The notes under the pieces are model-generated. The model was not told the DNA's origin. It did not search any database and saw only the letters and a list, made by a program, of their open reading frames with translations. A program made the position numbers and the translations under genes. This document shows, piece after piece, positions 34,574 through 43,642 of a stretch of 64,000 nt of DNA. The stretch is from JASTVH01 sp042862465. Its GTDB lineage: Bacteria; Pseudomonadota; Gammaproteobacteria; Pseudomonadales; Oleiphilaceae. Positions within the stretch are counted from its first letter, which is position 1, and every line of letters starts with the position of its first letter. Location of the stretch: NCBI GenBank assembly GCA_042862465.1, contig JASTVH010000002.1, positions 499,915 through 563,914 of the forward strand. Direction: 5' to 3'.

Positions 34574-35233
34574 TTATTGGGCGGAAGGCTGCGGGGGCAG
34601 CGAGGCGAACCAGGCGGTTACTGCCTGAATGTCTTTCTCATCGAGGCGTTTGGCCACCGCGGCCATCAAGCCGTTCGGGTCATTGTTTCGCTGGCCTGAC
34701 TGCCAGGCTTTAATCTGATTTTGAAGGTAGGTCGCTGACTGCCCGGCGATGGGGGGAAACGTCGCCCCAACGCCGCGGCCCTGAAGACCGTGGCAGGTGG
34801 TGCAGGCAGGAATGCCTTTTTGCCAGTCGCCATACTGGGCCAGGGTTTTGCCCCGCTCCCGAACCTTCCCGGCCACTGCTTTACTGGGGGCCGAGTCTGG
34901 TGGTGCCAAGCCGGCGAAATACCCGGCGACCGCTTCACGCTGCTGGTCGGAAAGCGCCGAGGCGATGGGGGCCATGGTTGCGTTGTCCCGGCTGCCGTTA
35001 GCGAACGCCTTAAGTTGTGAGGCGAGATAATCTGCGGGCAGTCCTGCCAGATGCGGCCAGCCGGCAGCGGCATTCCCCTCGCCCTTGGCGCCATGGCAGG
35101 AGGCACAGGCGGGAATGCCTTCACCGCCCTGTTGCGCCAGTTGTTGCCCCGCTTCATCACTGAAACCGTGGGGCGAAAGCATCAGCAGCAGTAAACCACA
35201 GTATGCAAACGGGAACCGATAGCGATGATCCAT
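34574..35233 (-). CDS. tsdB: Diheme cytochrome c4-type protein, TsdB-like electron acceptor
   Basis: 219 residues with signal peptide (cleaved near HGFSDE). Two similar halves, each with a CxxCH site: IPACASCHGAKGEGNAAAGW and IPACTTCHGLQGRGVGATFP. Met ligands fit the NATMAPIASALS and NGLMAAVAKRLD segments. The duplicated c4 fold and its position just upstream of tsdA match TsdB, which takes electrons from TsdA and passes them to oxidases. AGGAGG lies before the ATG. The symbol rests on context as well as sequence. Confidence 0.85.
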   Translation of the reverse strand: MDHRYRFPFAYCGLLLLMLSPHGFSDEAGQQLAQQGGEGIPACASCHGAKGEGNAAAGWPHLAGLPADYLASQLKAFANGSRDNATMAPIASALSDQQREAVAGYFAGLAPPDSAPSKAVAGKVRERGKTLAQYGDWQKGIPACTTCHGLQGRGVGATFPPIAGQSATYLQNQIKAWQSGQRNNDPNGLMAAVAKRLDEKDIQAVTAWFASLPPQPSAQ

Positions 35234-35508
35234 CGGGGAGCCTCCTGACTGGGGAATGTGACGCTTTGATCGAGCCTAGCAATAATTCGGGTCAAGGGGC
35301 CAGCAGCGCCTGTTTGCTGTCTCGCCTTAGGGACCTTGGCTACTGGTTTTTGTGTGGTTTTGCATCAGGGTGTTCTTCATTTAGCTGACGCTTCTATGGA
35401 CTCGGCTTTTATTCGGAAAACGATCTAACCCCTCGCCTGGCCGACATATTGAAGCCTCCGCCGGCGGTATAAAATTGTGTTGTTAGTGGACGGAAAAGGG
35501 CTGCCAAC

Positions 35509-36147
35509 ATGGAAAAGATCGATTGGCATATCAAGGGAGTTGAGTATGTAAACTGCAATTGCGATTACGGATGTCCCTGTCAGTTCGCGGGGCTGCCGAC
35601 GCATGGTGATTGCGAAGCGCTGGGGGCGGTCCAGATCAGAGAGGGCTATTTTGGCGACACCCGCCTGGATGGTCTGAACTTCGCGCTGACCATGAAATGG
35701 CCGGGTGCGATTCATGAAGGTAACGGCCAGGCCCAGGCATTTATTGACGAGCGGGCCACGCCGGAACAGCGGGACGCTCTGCTGGCCATCGTTTCCGGTG
35801 AGACGTCAGAGCCGGGCGCAACATTCTTCAACGTGTTTGCCAGTACCATGACGAAGGTGCACGATCCGATCTTCTGTCCGATCGAGATTGAGGAGGACGT
35901 TGACGCCCGGGAAGCGAATCTGCGCATTGGTGACTGGGTCGAGTCCAGCGGTAAACCCATCCGGAATCCGGTCACCGGTGATAAGGTCCGGGCCCGTATT
36001 GGGTTGCCGATGGGGTTTGAATACGATGTGGCTGAAGTCGCGGAGGGGCGTACCAGCGCCCGCTGCAATATTCCCATGGAGCTGAATGCCAGCCACTGCC
36101 ACATGGCTAACCTGGATATCGGTCCAACGGGGGTAACTCACCCGTAG
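35509..36147 (+). CDS. DUF1326 Cys-rich protein
   Basis: 212 residues. The N-terminus has the DUF1326 box EYVNCNCDYGCPCQFAGLPT with four closely spaced Cys, a likely metal or thiol site. Further family-like positions are GDCEALGAVQIREGYFGDTR and the NASHCHMANLDIG tail with another Cys/His cluster. Function is not established. It lies 10 bp before a DUF2182 gene; the two are often neighbours. A GGAAAAGGG site precedes the ATG. Confidence 0.88.
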   Translation: MEKIDWHIKGVEYVNCNCDYGCPCQFAGLPTHGDCEALGAVQIREGYFGDTRLDGLNFALTMKWPGAIHEGNGQAQAFIDERATPEQRDALLAIVSGETSEPGATFFNVFASTMTKVHDPIFCPIEIEEDVDAREANLRIGDWVESSGKPIRNPVTGDKVRARIGLPMGFEYDVAEVAEGRTSARCNIPMELNASHCHMANLDIGPTGVTHP

Positions 36148-36157
36148 GAGCGTGGTC

Positions 36158-36919
36158 ATGGCCGCACCGGTTGGACGATCAGCATCAGGGCTGTCGTTCC
36201 TTGCTCTGGGAGGCATGGCGGTCATCGTAATGCTGTGCTGGTGGTACCTGTTCCACATGGCCGCAGGCATGGCAACGATGACGTGGGACGACCGCATGGT
36301 TTTTACGCCATGGACGCCCGCGTATTTTCTGATGATGTTCCTGATGTGGGGCATCATGATGATCGCCATGATGGTGCCCAGTGCCGTTCCCATGATTCTG
36401 CTGTACCGCCGGGTGGCGCTGGGTAATCGTCAGGCGGGCGCGACCCTGGGCATGACCCTGTTCGTTGGCGGTTACCTGCTGACGTGGATGGCTTTCAGCC
36501 TGCTGGCCACGACCCTGCAGTGGCTGCTCGAACAATGGGCCCTGCTCAGCCCCATGATGCGCAGCCGCAGCCTGCTTTTCAGCGGCCTGGTGCTTTTGTT
36601 CGCCGGCATCTACCAATGGTCCTCACTCAAGCAGGCCTGTCTGCGACACTGCCGGGGCTCCTTCATGTTCATCAGCCATCACTGGCGACCGGGGCTCCTG
36701 GGTGCATTCCGCATGGGCCTGGTGCACGGCAGCTACTGCATCGGCTGCTGTGGGGCCCTGATGGCGCTGCTGTTTGTCGGGGGTGTCATGGACCTGACCG
36801 TGATCGCCCTGCTGGCGATCGTGGTCCTGCTGGAGAAGGTGCTGCCCGGCGGCGAGTGGCTGGCCAGGATATTGGGCGTTCTGGCGTTTGCTGCCGGCCT
36901 CATCCTGATTATCTCCTGA
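36158..36919 (+). CDS. DUF2182 predicted metal-binding membrane protein
   Basis: 253 residues from an ATG with TAGGAG seven bases upstream; a GTG two codons earlier is possible. About six or seven membrane helices. His and Met residues cluster in the first half (WWYLFHMAAGMATMTWDDRM; MMFLMWGIMMIAMMVPSAVP), and HGSYCIGCCGALMALLFVGG near residue 195 contains the family's Cys motif. The family is annotated as predicted metal-binding. Together with DUF1326 it is likely a two-component metal or thiol system (inference), possibly copper related given the Met/Cys ligands. Confidence 0.88.
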   Translation: MAAPVGRSASGLSFLALGGMAVIVMLCWWYLFHMAAGMATMTWDDRMVFTPWTPAYFLMMFLMWGIMMIAMMVPSAVPMILLYRRVALGNRQAGATLGMTLFVGGYLLTWMAFSLLATTLQWLLEQWALLSPMMRSRSLLFSGLVLLFAGIYQWSSLKQACLRHCRGSFMFISHHWRPGLLGAFRMGLVHGSYCIGCCGALMALLFVGGVMDLTVIALLAIVVLLEKVLPGGEWLARILGVLAFAAGLILIIS

Positions 36920-37034
36920 ATGAAGACTTTGGCGTCCTCCATGCCACCTATTCACTCCTGACAGTAGTTCTCTCCGCATACCCCCTTCACTGCTTCGCTG
37001 CCGCACGCTTTCCAAAGAAATTTGAAACGTCTGA

Positions 37035-38594
37035 CTAAGTCAGCCCCTGCTCCCGAGCCAATGCCCGCGCCGCTTGCGGCCCCGTCCATAACGACGGCAG
37101 TATCACCAGCGATACGGGGATGGCTGTCAGGACGATGAATTGCTGCAACACGCTGATCTGGCCCGAGCCCATATAGAGCAGCAGGGCCGCCATCAGGGCC
37201 ATGGCGCCGCCCCAGAACACCCGAATGCCAGGATGCGGTTCGTCATGCCCGGAGCCGACCATGGCGATGGCGTAACTCATGGAGTCGCCGGTGGTGGCCA
37301 CGAAAATGGTGGTCAGCAGCAGAATGGCGGCCGCCATCCAGGTGCCGCCCGGTAATGCCTGGGCGACGGTCAGGGTAGCCACGTCGAACTGGAAGTTGTT
37401 CAGGGCCTGGGTCAGGTCGAAGGTTCCGTTGAGCTGATAGTAGATGCCTGAGCCTCCCAGCAGTGTGAACCAGATCGTGGTCGCGATGGGTGCCAGAACA
37501 GCTACGGCCATGATGGTTTCCCGCACGGTGCGGCCGCGGGAAATGCGCGCCACGAATATGGCCATCAGCGGTGTGTAGCCGATGAACCAGGCAAAGAAGA
37601 AAACGGTCCACCACTTCATCCACCAGTTCGGGGCGGTCAGGGCATTGACGGTGGCCATGGGGAAAAACGAGGAAACATACTCACCCATGGATTGCAGGTA
37701 GGCGTTGGTCAGGAAAAGGGTGGGGCCGAAAATCACAATGACCGCACCGATCGCCAACGCCAGGAACACGTTGAAGCGACTGAGCAGTTGAATGCCCCGA
37801 TCGAGCCCGGTCATGGCGGAGGTCATGTAGATGCCGGCGAGAATGACGAGAACCACCAACTGGGTGCCGTAGTTATCCGTCAGGCCAAACAGCTCGCTCA
37901 TGCCGTAGCTGACCTGGGTGGCGAGAAACCCGATGGGCCCCACCGTGCCCGCCACGACCGCAATGACGCAGCAGGCATCGACGATAGCACCGAGTCGGCC
38001 ATTGATCACGCGTTCCCCGAAAACCGGGAACAACAGGGTTCGTGGTTGCAGCGGCTTGCCCTGCCCGTAATGGGCATGGGCCAGCACCACCGCGGTCAGC
38101 GAGCCCAGTACCGCCCAGGCCAGCACCCCCCAGTGCATGAACGACTGGGCCAGTCCCGGGGCTATGGCAGCGGTGGTGCCCGGTTCGGCGTTCGACACCG
38201 GCGGCGAGACCAGGAAATGGTAGATCGGTTCGCCCGCCGCGAAAAAGACGCCACCTCCGGCGAGCAGCGTACACATGATCATGGAGAGCCAGCGAAAGCG
38301 ACCAATCTCCGGGCGCGACAGGCCACCTAGTCGGGCGGCGCCGTATTTGCTGATTGCAGTGCTGATCGCGACGAAAAACGTGCCCAGCAGCAGCAACTGG
38401 AAAAAGGACCCGAAGTACTTCGCCGTCCAGGTGAATCCCTCGCCAATCAGGCCTGAGACCCATTCGGCATCATACAGGGAGGCGCCGACAAACAAGGCGA
38501 TAAAGCCGACGGTCAGGGACAGCACCCAAGTATCAGTGCCGGCCAGAGCGGTATGTGAATCCTGGTAGTCAGCATGGGTCGTGGTGGTTGGCAT
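37035..38594 (-). CDS. BCCT-family osmolyte transporter
   Basis: 519 residues with about 12 helices, normal for betaine/carnitine/choline transporters. The conserved loop FIGYTPLMAIFVARISRGRT is a variant of the BCCT motif usually written GWSPFVGxFxARISRGRT. WWMKWWTVFFFAWF and HWGVLAWAVLGSLTAVVL are the Trp-rich segments near the substrate site. Such carriers take up glycine betaine, choline or related solutes with Na+ or H+, often in salt stress. It lacks an extended C-terminal osmosensory domain. Substrate is not predictable. Single gene, divergent from the NYN gene. Confidence 0.93.
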   Translation of the reverse strand: MPTTTTHADYQDSHTALAGTDTWVLSLTVGFIALFVGASLYDAEWVSGLIGEGFTWTAKYFGSFFQLLLLGTFFVAISTAISKYGAARLGGLSRPEIGRFRWLSMIMCTLLAGGGVFFAAGEPIYHFLVSPPVSNAEPGTTAAIAPGLAQSFMHWGVLAWAVLGSLTAVVLAHAHYGQGKPLQPRTLLFPVFGERVINGRLGAIVDACCVIAVVAGTVGPIGFLATQVSYGMSELFGLTDNYGTQLVVLVILAGIYMTSAMTGLDRGIQLLSRFNVFLALAIGAVIVIFGPTLFLTNAYLQSMGEYVSSFFPMATVNALTAPNWWMKWWTVFFFAWFIGYTPLMAIFVARISRGRTVRETIMAVAVLAPIATTIWFTLLGGSGIYYQLNGTFDLTQALNNFQFDVATLTVAQALPGGTWMAAAILLLTTIFVATTGDSMSYAIAMVGSGHDEPHPGIRVFWGGAMALMAALLLYMGSGQISVLQQFIVLTAIPVSLVILPSLWTGPQAARALAREQGLT

Positions 38595-38763
38595 TGATGC
38601 TCTCGATCAAAAAATGGGCGGGGAGGGTATCAATCAATGGCCTGCAACCGAAGAGCGGGCGCGTCCGTAGAAACCGTTATGTCCGGAGGCGGTAATGGAT
38701 GTATCTGCCGGTCGTTTAGGTTTATGGTGGCCGCTCCGGTCCATCTGATAGCAAGAGTCCTTT

Positions 38764-39237
38764 GTGCATACCATCGCCGTCTTTGTCGACGTTCAGAACA
38801 TCTACTACACAACCCGGCAGATCCATGGTCGGCAGTTCAACTATCGTGCCCTGTGGGAGCGCCTGCAGGCACAGGGGGAGATCCGGCTGGCGCGGGCCTA
38901 TGCCATTCACCGCGGGGACGAGAAACAACTGCGCTTTCAGAATGCGCTCAAGCACATTGGCTTCACGGTCCGCCTTAAACCCTTTATCCAGCGCAGCGAC
39001 GGTTCTGCCAAAGGAGACTGGGACGTGGGTATCACCATCGACGTGATGGAGGCCGCCCGCGAGGTGGATACTGTGGTGTTGCTCTCGGGCGATGGCGATT
39101 TTGATCTCTTGCTGGCGAAAATCCGTAAGGACTATGGCGTGCATACAGAGGTATACGGTGTGCCGGCGCTGACGGCGGATTCGCTGATTGACGTGGCCTC
39201 GGTTTTCCACCCCATTGATGAATCCCTGCTGCTGTAA
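38764..39237 (+). CDS. NYN (LabA/DUF88-type) nuclease-like protein
   Basis: 157 residues from a GTG start. The NYN fold is clear: HTIAVFVDVQNIYYTTRQ with the first catalytic Asp and Asn, SAKGDWDVGITIDVM with the second acidic pair, and VVLLSGDGDFDLLLAKIRK with the third. All the PIN-like acidic residues are present, so an RNase function is plausible. NYN proteins process or degrade RNA; LabA-type members are also regulators. No partner is adjacent. The upstream ribosome site (CAAGAG) is weak. Confidence 0.85.
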   Translation: MHTIAVFVDVQNIYYTTRQIHGRQFNYRALWERLQAQGEIRLARAYAIHRGDEKQLRFQNALKHIGFTVRLKPFIQRSDGSAKGDWDVGITIDVMEAAREVDTVVLLSGDGDFDLLLAKIRKDYGVHTEVYGVPALTADSLIDVASVFHPIDESLLL

Positions 39238-39427
39238 AATCGGCTTCCTGCACCAATGAGCGGTGGTTCTCAGAGGTCTGTCGGGGCCACTGATAGCTGA
39301 AGCCTGCCTACGATATAGCCAAGTTTAATTTCGGCGTGGCTCTGCCAGGAGTCATACTCACCCGCTTTTTGCCGTTTGCCATCGGAGGCGCATCGTTCCG
39401 ATGCATCCATTGTTTGTGAGGGTTGTC

Positions 39428-40726
39428 ATGTTTGGTCGTATCCCCCAATCCCGATATGAGGCCTGCCAAAGGAAACTGGCAGAAAATCAGGCCGTGCTGG
39501 ATGCCATCGAGAAGTCTGTTGCCACCATTGAGTTTGCGCCGGATGGAACCATCCGCCGGGTCAACGACCTGTTCCTGGAGACCATCGGCTATCGCCGCGA
39601 TGAAGTCCTCGGGCAGCATCACCGGCTGTTCTGTACCCCGGAGTATGCGCAGACCCGGGAATACCGGCGCTTCTGGGAAGGCCTGCGGGCCGGGCAATCC
39701 CACTCTGGTACCTTTCCGCGCCGCACCCGGGACGGCCGGGAGATCTGGCTGGAAGCCACCTATTTTGCGGTTCAGGACGACGACGGGCGTGTGACCCACG
39801 TGATGAAGATCGCCTCCGATGTCACGGCCGAACACGCACAGATTCAGGACCAGAAAGCGGTCTCGGAAGCCATCGACCGTTCCATGGCGGTCATCGAGTT
39901 TGAGCCTGACGGTACGATTATCCGGGCCAATCGGAACTTTCTGGCGACGATGGCCTATACCGCGGAGGAGATTCAGGGGCGTCATCACCGAATGTTCTGC
40001 GATGGCGATTTCTATGACGCCCATCCGGATTTCTGGGATGAACTGGCGCAGGGGCGTTTCAAGACCGGCAAGTTCCGCCGGCTGCGTGCCGATGGCCAAC
40101 CCGTTTGGCTGGAAGCCAGCTACAACCCGATCCTTGATGAGCAGGGACGTACGCTCAAGGTGATCAAGTTCGCCAGTGATATCACCGCGCGAGTCATCAA
40201 GGGCGAGCGCACGCGTGAGGCAGCCGAGGTGGCCGCCAACACCGCCCGCAAGACCCTGGAGATCGCCTCCAGTGCCGCCGGCTCGCTGGAGGCCTCGAGG
40301 CAGACCTCGGAAGAGATCAAGCGTGCTGTCGAGGAGACCCGTGCGATCATCACCGAGCTGGATAACCGTTCCCACAGCATCGAACAGATGATCACCACGA
40401 TTGCCGGGGTCGCCGACCAGACCAATCTACTGGCCCTGAATGCGGCGATCGAGGCCGCCCGCGCGGGTGAACAGGGACGCGGCTTTGCGGTGGTGGCCGA
40501 TGAGGTGCGGCAATTGGCCGGTAATACGGGACAGGCAACCCGGGAAATTTCGGACATCATCCACGGGATTCTGTCGATGACCAATGATGTGGTGTCCCGG
40601 ATCGAAAACATGTCGACGCTGACCCAGAGCGGCAAGGAACAGGTGGCGACGGCTGAAACCGTGGTCGGTGATATTCTGCTCGAAGCCCGCAACCTGCAGG
40701 ATGAAGTGGCGGCGCTGAATCAGTAG
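39428..40726 (+). CDS. Soluble double-PAS chemoreceptor (BdlA/Aer-like)
   Basis: 432 residues from ATG 39428 (GAGG site); the frame opens nine codons earlier. No membrane helix. Two tandem PAS domains (about 20-135 and 140-260) share near-identical boxes: VATIEFAPDGTIRRVNDLFL and MAVIEFEPDGTIIRANRNFL, each followed by HHRLFC/HHRMFC and a WLEA(T/S)Y strand. The MA domain has VADQTNLLALNAAIEAARAG and FAVVADEVRQLAG. There is no HAMP domain. This layout matches BdlA, the biofilm-dispersion receptor, and other redox-sensing PAS receptors. Cofactor (heme or FAD) is not evident. Confidence 0.9.
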   Translation: MFGRIPQSRYEACQRKLAENQAVLDAIEKSVATIEFAPDGTIRRVNDLFLETIGYRRDEVLGQHHRLFCTPEYAQTREYRRFWEGLRAGQSHSGTFPRRTRDGREIWLEATYFAVQDDDGRVTHVMKIASDVTAEHAQIQDQKAVSEAIDRSMAVIEFEPDGTIIRANRNFLATMAYTAEEIQGRHHRMFCDGDFYDAHPDFWDELAQGRFKTGKFRRLRADGQPVWLEASYNPILDEQGRTLKVIKFASDITARVIKGERTREAAEVAANTARKTLEIASSAAGSLEASRQTSEEIKRAVEETRAIITELDNRSHSIEQMITTIAGVADQTNLLALNAAIEAARAGEQGRGFAVVADEVRQLAGNTGQATREISDIIHGILSMTNDVVSRIENMSTLTQSGKEQVATAETVVGDILLEARNLQDEVAALNQ

Positions 40727-40756
40727 GGGTTGGATAGGCAGGCGCTATTCCGGTGA

Positions 40757-40799
40757 ACCGGGGACGGGAACGGGATGAGTGCCGCACCCGATCCCCGGT
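40757..40799. terminator. Possible bidirectional terminator between convergent genes
   Basis: ACCGGGG (40757-40763) pairs with CCCCGGT (40793-40799), with CGGG/CCCG inside, between the PAS chemoreceptor and the convergent oxidoreductase. Stem is GC rich but has no clear T tract. Confidence 0.4.
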
Positions 40800-40818
40800 C
40801 AGCTTCCTGGCAGGGGCG

Positions 40819-41814
40819 TTACAGCTTCACGATCAGTTTGCCCTTGTTCTCCCCGGTGAAAAACAGGTTGAGTCCGGTCATGGCCGACTCCAGCCCTTCC
40901 AGGGTGTGCGAGCGGTACTTGATGTGGCCGTTCTGCACATAGGGGGTTAGCTTGGCCATCAGCTCTTTGGCCTTGTGCATATGGTCGGGCATGGTGAAGC
41001 CCTGAATGCGCAGGCGCTTCTTGATGATGTTGATCCAGTTGGGACCGGGGCTGGGTTCGCTGGCGGTGTAGTCGGCGATCATGCCACAGACCACAATACG
41101 GCCGTGGGCGTTCATGCGTTCAAAAGCCCGATGCTGTATTGGGCCGCCGGTGTTTTCGAAGTAGACGTCGATGCCGTTCGGCGCCAGTTCGTCCAGGCGC
41201 GCACCGATGTCGTCGGTCTTGTAGTTGATGGCGCCATCAAAGCCCAGCTCGTTGACGATCCAGTCGGCCTTTTCCTGGCTGCCTACCACGCCAATCACCT
41301 TGAGTCCGTCAGCCTTGGCCAGCTGACCGACAATGGACCCCACGGAACCGGCCGCACCGGAGACCACCAGTGTTTCCCCCGCCTTGGGCTCGCCCACATT
41401 GAACAAACCCTGGGTGGCGGTGAGGCCCGGGAGGGCAAATACCGATAGCACCATTTCCGGCGGCAGGTTTGCGTCCACCTTGTTGACCCCGGTCCCGTCG
41501 CTCAGGGCCATTTCCTGCCAGCCGAACATCCCCATGACGCGATCGCCCTCGGCAAAGTCCGGGTGCCGGGAACTCACCACTTCGCCATAGCCTGACGAGC
41601 GCATGACCGAGCCCAGCTCGACAGGGGGTACATAACTGTCGGTGTCCGGGGACATCCAGCCCAGCATGGCCGGATCCAGGGACATGTGGGTCTGCCTGAC
41701 CAGGAACTGACCCTCCTCCGGTTCCGGTACCTGCTTTTGCACCACTTCGAACAGTTCCGGGCCGATTTGACCCGCCGGACGCTTCACCAGATTGATGGCG
41801 GTGTAGGTGCTCAT
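40819..41814 (-). CDS. Zinc-independent NADP-dependent oxidoreductase (PTGR/YncB-like)
   Basis: 331 residues from ATG 41814. An MDR enzyme without Cys zinc ligands. The nucleotide motif is TLVVSGAAGSVGSIVGQLAK, with VIGVVGSQEKADWIVNELGF afterwards, and IDVYFENTGGPIQHRAFERM is the prostaglandin/leukotriene-reductase branch signature. It should reduce activated alkenes with NADPH. The divergent LysR gene starts about 160 bp away and probably regulates it. Confidence 0.92.
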   Translation of the reverse strand: MSTYTAINLVKRPAGQIGPELFEVVQKQVPEPEEGQFLVRQTHMSLDPAMLGWMSPDTDSYVPPVELGSVMRSSGYGEVVSSRHPDFAEGDRVMGMFGWQEMALSDGTGVNKVDANLPPEMVLSVFALPGLTATQGLFNVGEPKAGETLVVSGAAGSVGSIVGQLAKADGLKVIGVVGSQEKADWIVNELGFDGAINYKTDDIGARLDELAPNGIDVYFENTGGPIQHRAFERMNAHGRIVVCGMIADYTASEPSPGPNWINIIKKRLRIQGFTMPDHMHKAKELMAKLTPYVQNGHIKYRSHTLEGLESAMTGLNLFFTGENKGKLIVKL

Positions 41815-41900
41815 AGTCTGAACTCTCCGCTGATAAATGAGTGCCGCCATATTATTCCGTAATGGATTGTGGGAATTTAGGTGGGGTAACGGCTAAACAT

Positions 41901-41915
41901 TGTTGTCTAAAAGAC
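41901..41915. promoter_or_regulatory. Dyad in the divergent LysR/oxidoreductase spacer
   Basis: TTGTCTAAAAGACAA is a perfect dyad: TTGTCT and AGACAA around a 3-base centre. It lies between the two divergent start codons and is the best candidate for the LysR binding site (inference). Confidence 0.55.
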
Positions 41916-41976
41916 AATAAAAGACCTAGACTGCGAGCGGACGTCGGTTGCCGAATGTTGGGTGGGGAGCAGGGCT

Positions 41977-42906
41977 TTGGATCAACTACGTGCCATCAAA
42001 TACTTTGTCAAAGTGGCCGAGAGCGGCAGCTTTACCCGGGCTGCTGCCCACTTCGATGTCCCGCCCTCGTCCCTCTCACGCCGGGTTTCGGACCTGGAAG
42101 CGCAGCTCGGGGCCACCCTGCTGAAGCGTTCGACCCGGGTGGTCCGACTCACCGAAATTGGCCAGCACTACTACCACGACGTGCGTGACATCCTCTCACG
42201 ACTGGACGCCACCCACGAAGCCGTGGCCCAGTATCAGGCCCGGCCCATGGGCCAACTGCGCATCAGCAGCATGGCCGGGTTTGGCGAGCGGGTACTGCTT
42301 CCCTTGATGGATCGATTCAACACCCTGTACCCCGACATCACACTGGATATCACCCTCAGCGATTCGCTCAGTGTGCTGGGCCGGGACGACATTGATCTGG
42401 CCATTCGCGGTGGTTTCGCGCCCGATGAGCGGGTGGTTGCCACCAAGTTGATGAACAACGATTTCGTGCCCGTGGCCGCCCCAGCCTACCTCGACCGCTA
42501 CGGCCACCCGACCCGGGTACTCGCACTGCGCGACCATCGGGGGCTGTATTTTCGGACCCCCCAGGGGCCCACACCCTGGTTGTGCGAGTTTGACGGGCGC
42601 TGGCATGACGTCTCGGCGCCGGCCGCAGCCATCAGTAACGCCGGGAACTGGCTCATCGCCAAGGCCGAACGCGGCGAGGGCATTCTGATGCTGCCCCGCT
42701 GGGTATTGCAGCCCCGCATCGATGCCGGCACCCTGATTCCGTTGCAACTGGATGCCCCACTGCATATCACGCCCAATCCCGACCTGGCCATCTACCTCCT
42801 CTACCAGAAGACGCGATACCAGATCCCGAAAATTCGCGTGGCCGTGGATTTTCTGGTCGCGGCGCTGACTCAGGGCAGTCCGGATAGCACGTCTTTGACC
42901 GTATAG
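41977..42906 (+). CDS. LysR-family regulator, divergent from the NADP oxidoreductase gene
   Basis: 309 residues from a proposed TTG at 41977, with GGGGAG eight to twelve bases upstream and the usual MDQLRAIKYFVKVAESGSFT start; a GTG at 41962 is the alternative. Winged helix: RAAAHFDVPPSSLSRRVSDL with EAQLGATLLKRSTRVVRLTE. The effector domain (about 90-295) is typical of the LysR type with GQLRISSMAGFGERVLLPLM. By position it likely controls the reductase gene, with the effector unknown. The spacer contains TTGTCTAAAAGACAA around 41901-41915, a clean dyad. Confidence 0.88.
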   Translation: MDQLRAIKYFVKVAESGSFTRAAAHFDVPPSSLSRRVSDLEAQLGATLLKRSTRVVRLTEIGQHYYHDVRDILSRLDATHEAVAQYQARPMGQLRISSMAGFGERVLLPLMDRFNTLYPDITLDITLSDSLSVLGRDDIDLAIRGGFAPDERVVATKLMNNDFVPVAAPAYLDRYGHPTRVLALRDHRGLYFRTPQGPTPWLCEFDGRWHDVSAPAAAISNAGNWLIAKAERGEGILMLPRWVLQPRIDAGTLIPLQLDAPLHITPNPDLAIYLLYQKTRYQIPKIRVAVDFLVAALTQGSPDSTSLTV

Positions 42907-43045
42907 GCATTTGCCGAATACCCCCTGTTTGAGTTCCGGCCCGGAGGCGTATCGTTGTGGCCTCGGTGAGGGCGATGCCGGAGGAGGAGTGGCTTCCGTC
43001 CCGCTGCAAACGAATCGAGGTCCGCGACGAAACCCTGGAGGAGGA

Positions 43046-43573
43046 ATGCTGGGCAGCTATAGCGCTATCATCGGCCAGTTTTTTGGTGTGGTCTCCCTGG
43101 TGCTTTGCGTCATGGCATTCGCCAGCAAACGGGACGATCGCCTGATGGGGCTGCTGATCTCGGCCAACGTGGCTTTTGCGCTGCAGTTCGCCTTTCTGCA
43201 AAGCTGGACCGCTGCGGCACTGACCGCCCTGGTGATCGCTAGGATCGTCCTGGCGCGACGGTATCCCGGCAGCCTCGTGATCATGGCGGCGGTGTTGGTG
43301 GCCACCGGCGTAGCGGCCGCCCTCACCTGGCAGGGTTGGGCGGATCTTCCCGCTGTTGTGGCCATGGTTACGGGAACAACGGGGATGTTTCTACTGCGCG
43401 GCATTGCCATGCGGGTTTTCCTGGGTTTGGCGGCGCTGGCGTGGTTGGCCAGCCATGCCCTGGTCGGTTCCGTGGGAGGCATGCTCGCGGAAGGTATGGT
43501 GTTGGGAACCAACGCCGTGACGATCTTGAGGCTGTGGCTGGATCGGCGGGCGTATGTTGGCGTATTGGAATAG
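43046..43573 (+). CDS. YgjV-like inner membrane protein
   Basis: 175 residues from an ATG in a very strong GGAGGAGGA context; the longer frame upstream is unlikely to be translated. Six or so hydrophobic helices (about 7-25, 35-55, 58-75, 78-98, 105-125, 130-150). The opening SYSAIIGQFFGVVSLVLCVM matches the YgjV inner membrane family. Function is unknown. It lies 140 bp after the LysR gene and could be read through from it. Confidence 0.8.
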   Translation: MLGSYSAIIGQFFGVVSLVLCVMAFASKRDDRLMGLLISANVAFALQFAFLQSWTAAALTALVIARIVLARRYPGSLVIMAAVLVATGVAAALTWQGWADLPAVVAMVTGTTGMFLLRGIAMRVFLGLAALAWLASHALVGSVGGMLAEGMVLGTNAVTILRLWLDRRAYVGVLE

Positions 43574-43642
43574 CGTGCCTAAGTCATCTTGCTGTCGGTT
43601 TCCTGTGTTGCTGTTACGGGTGCACTATCGATTGATCTACTG

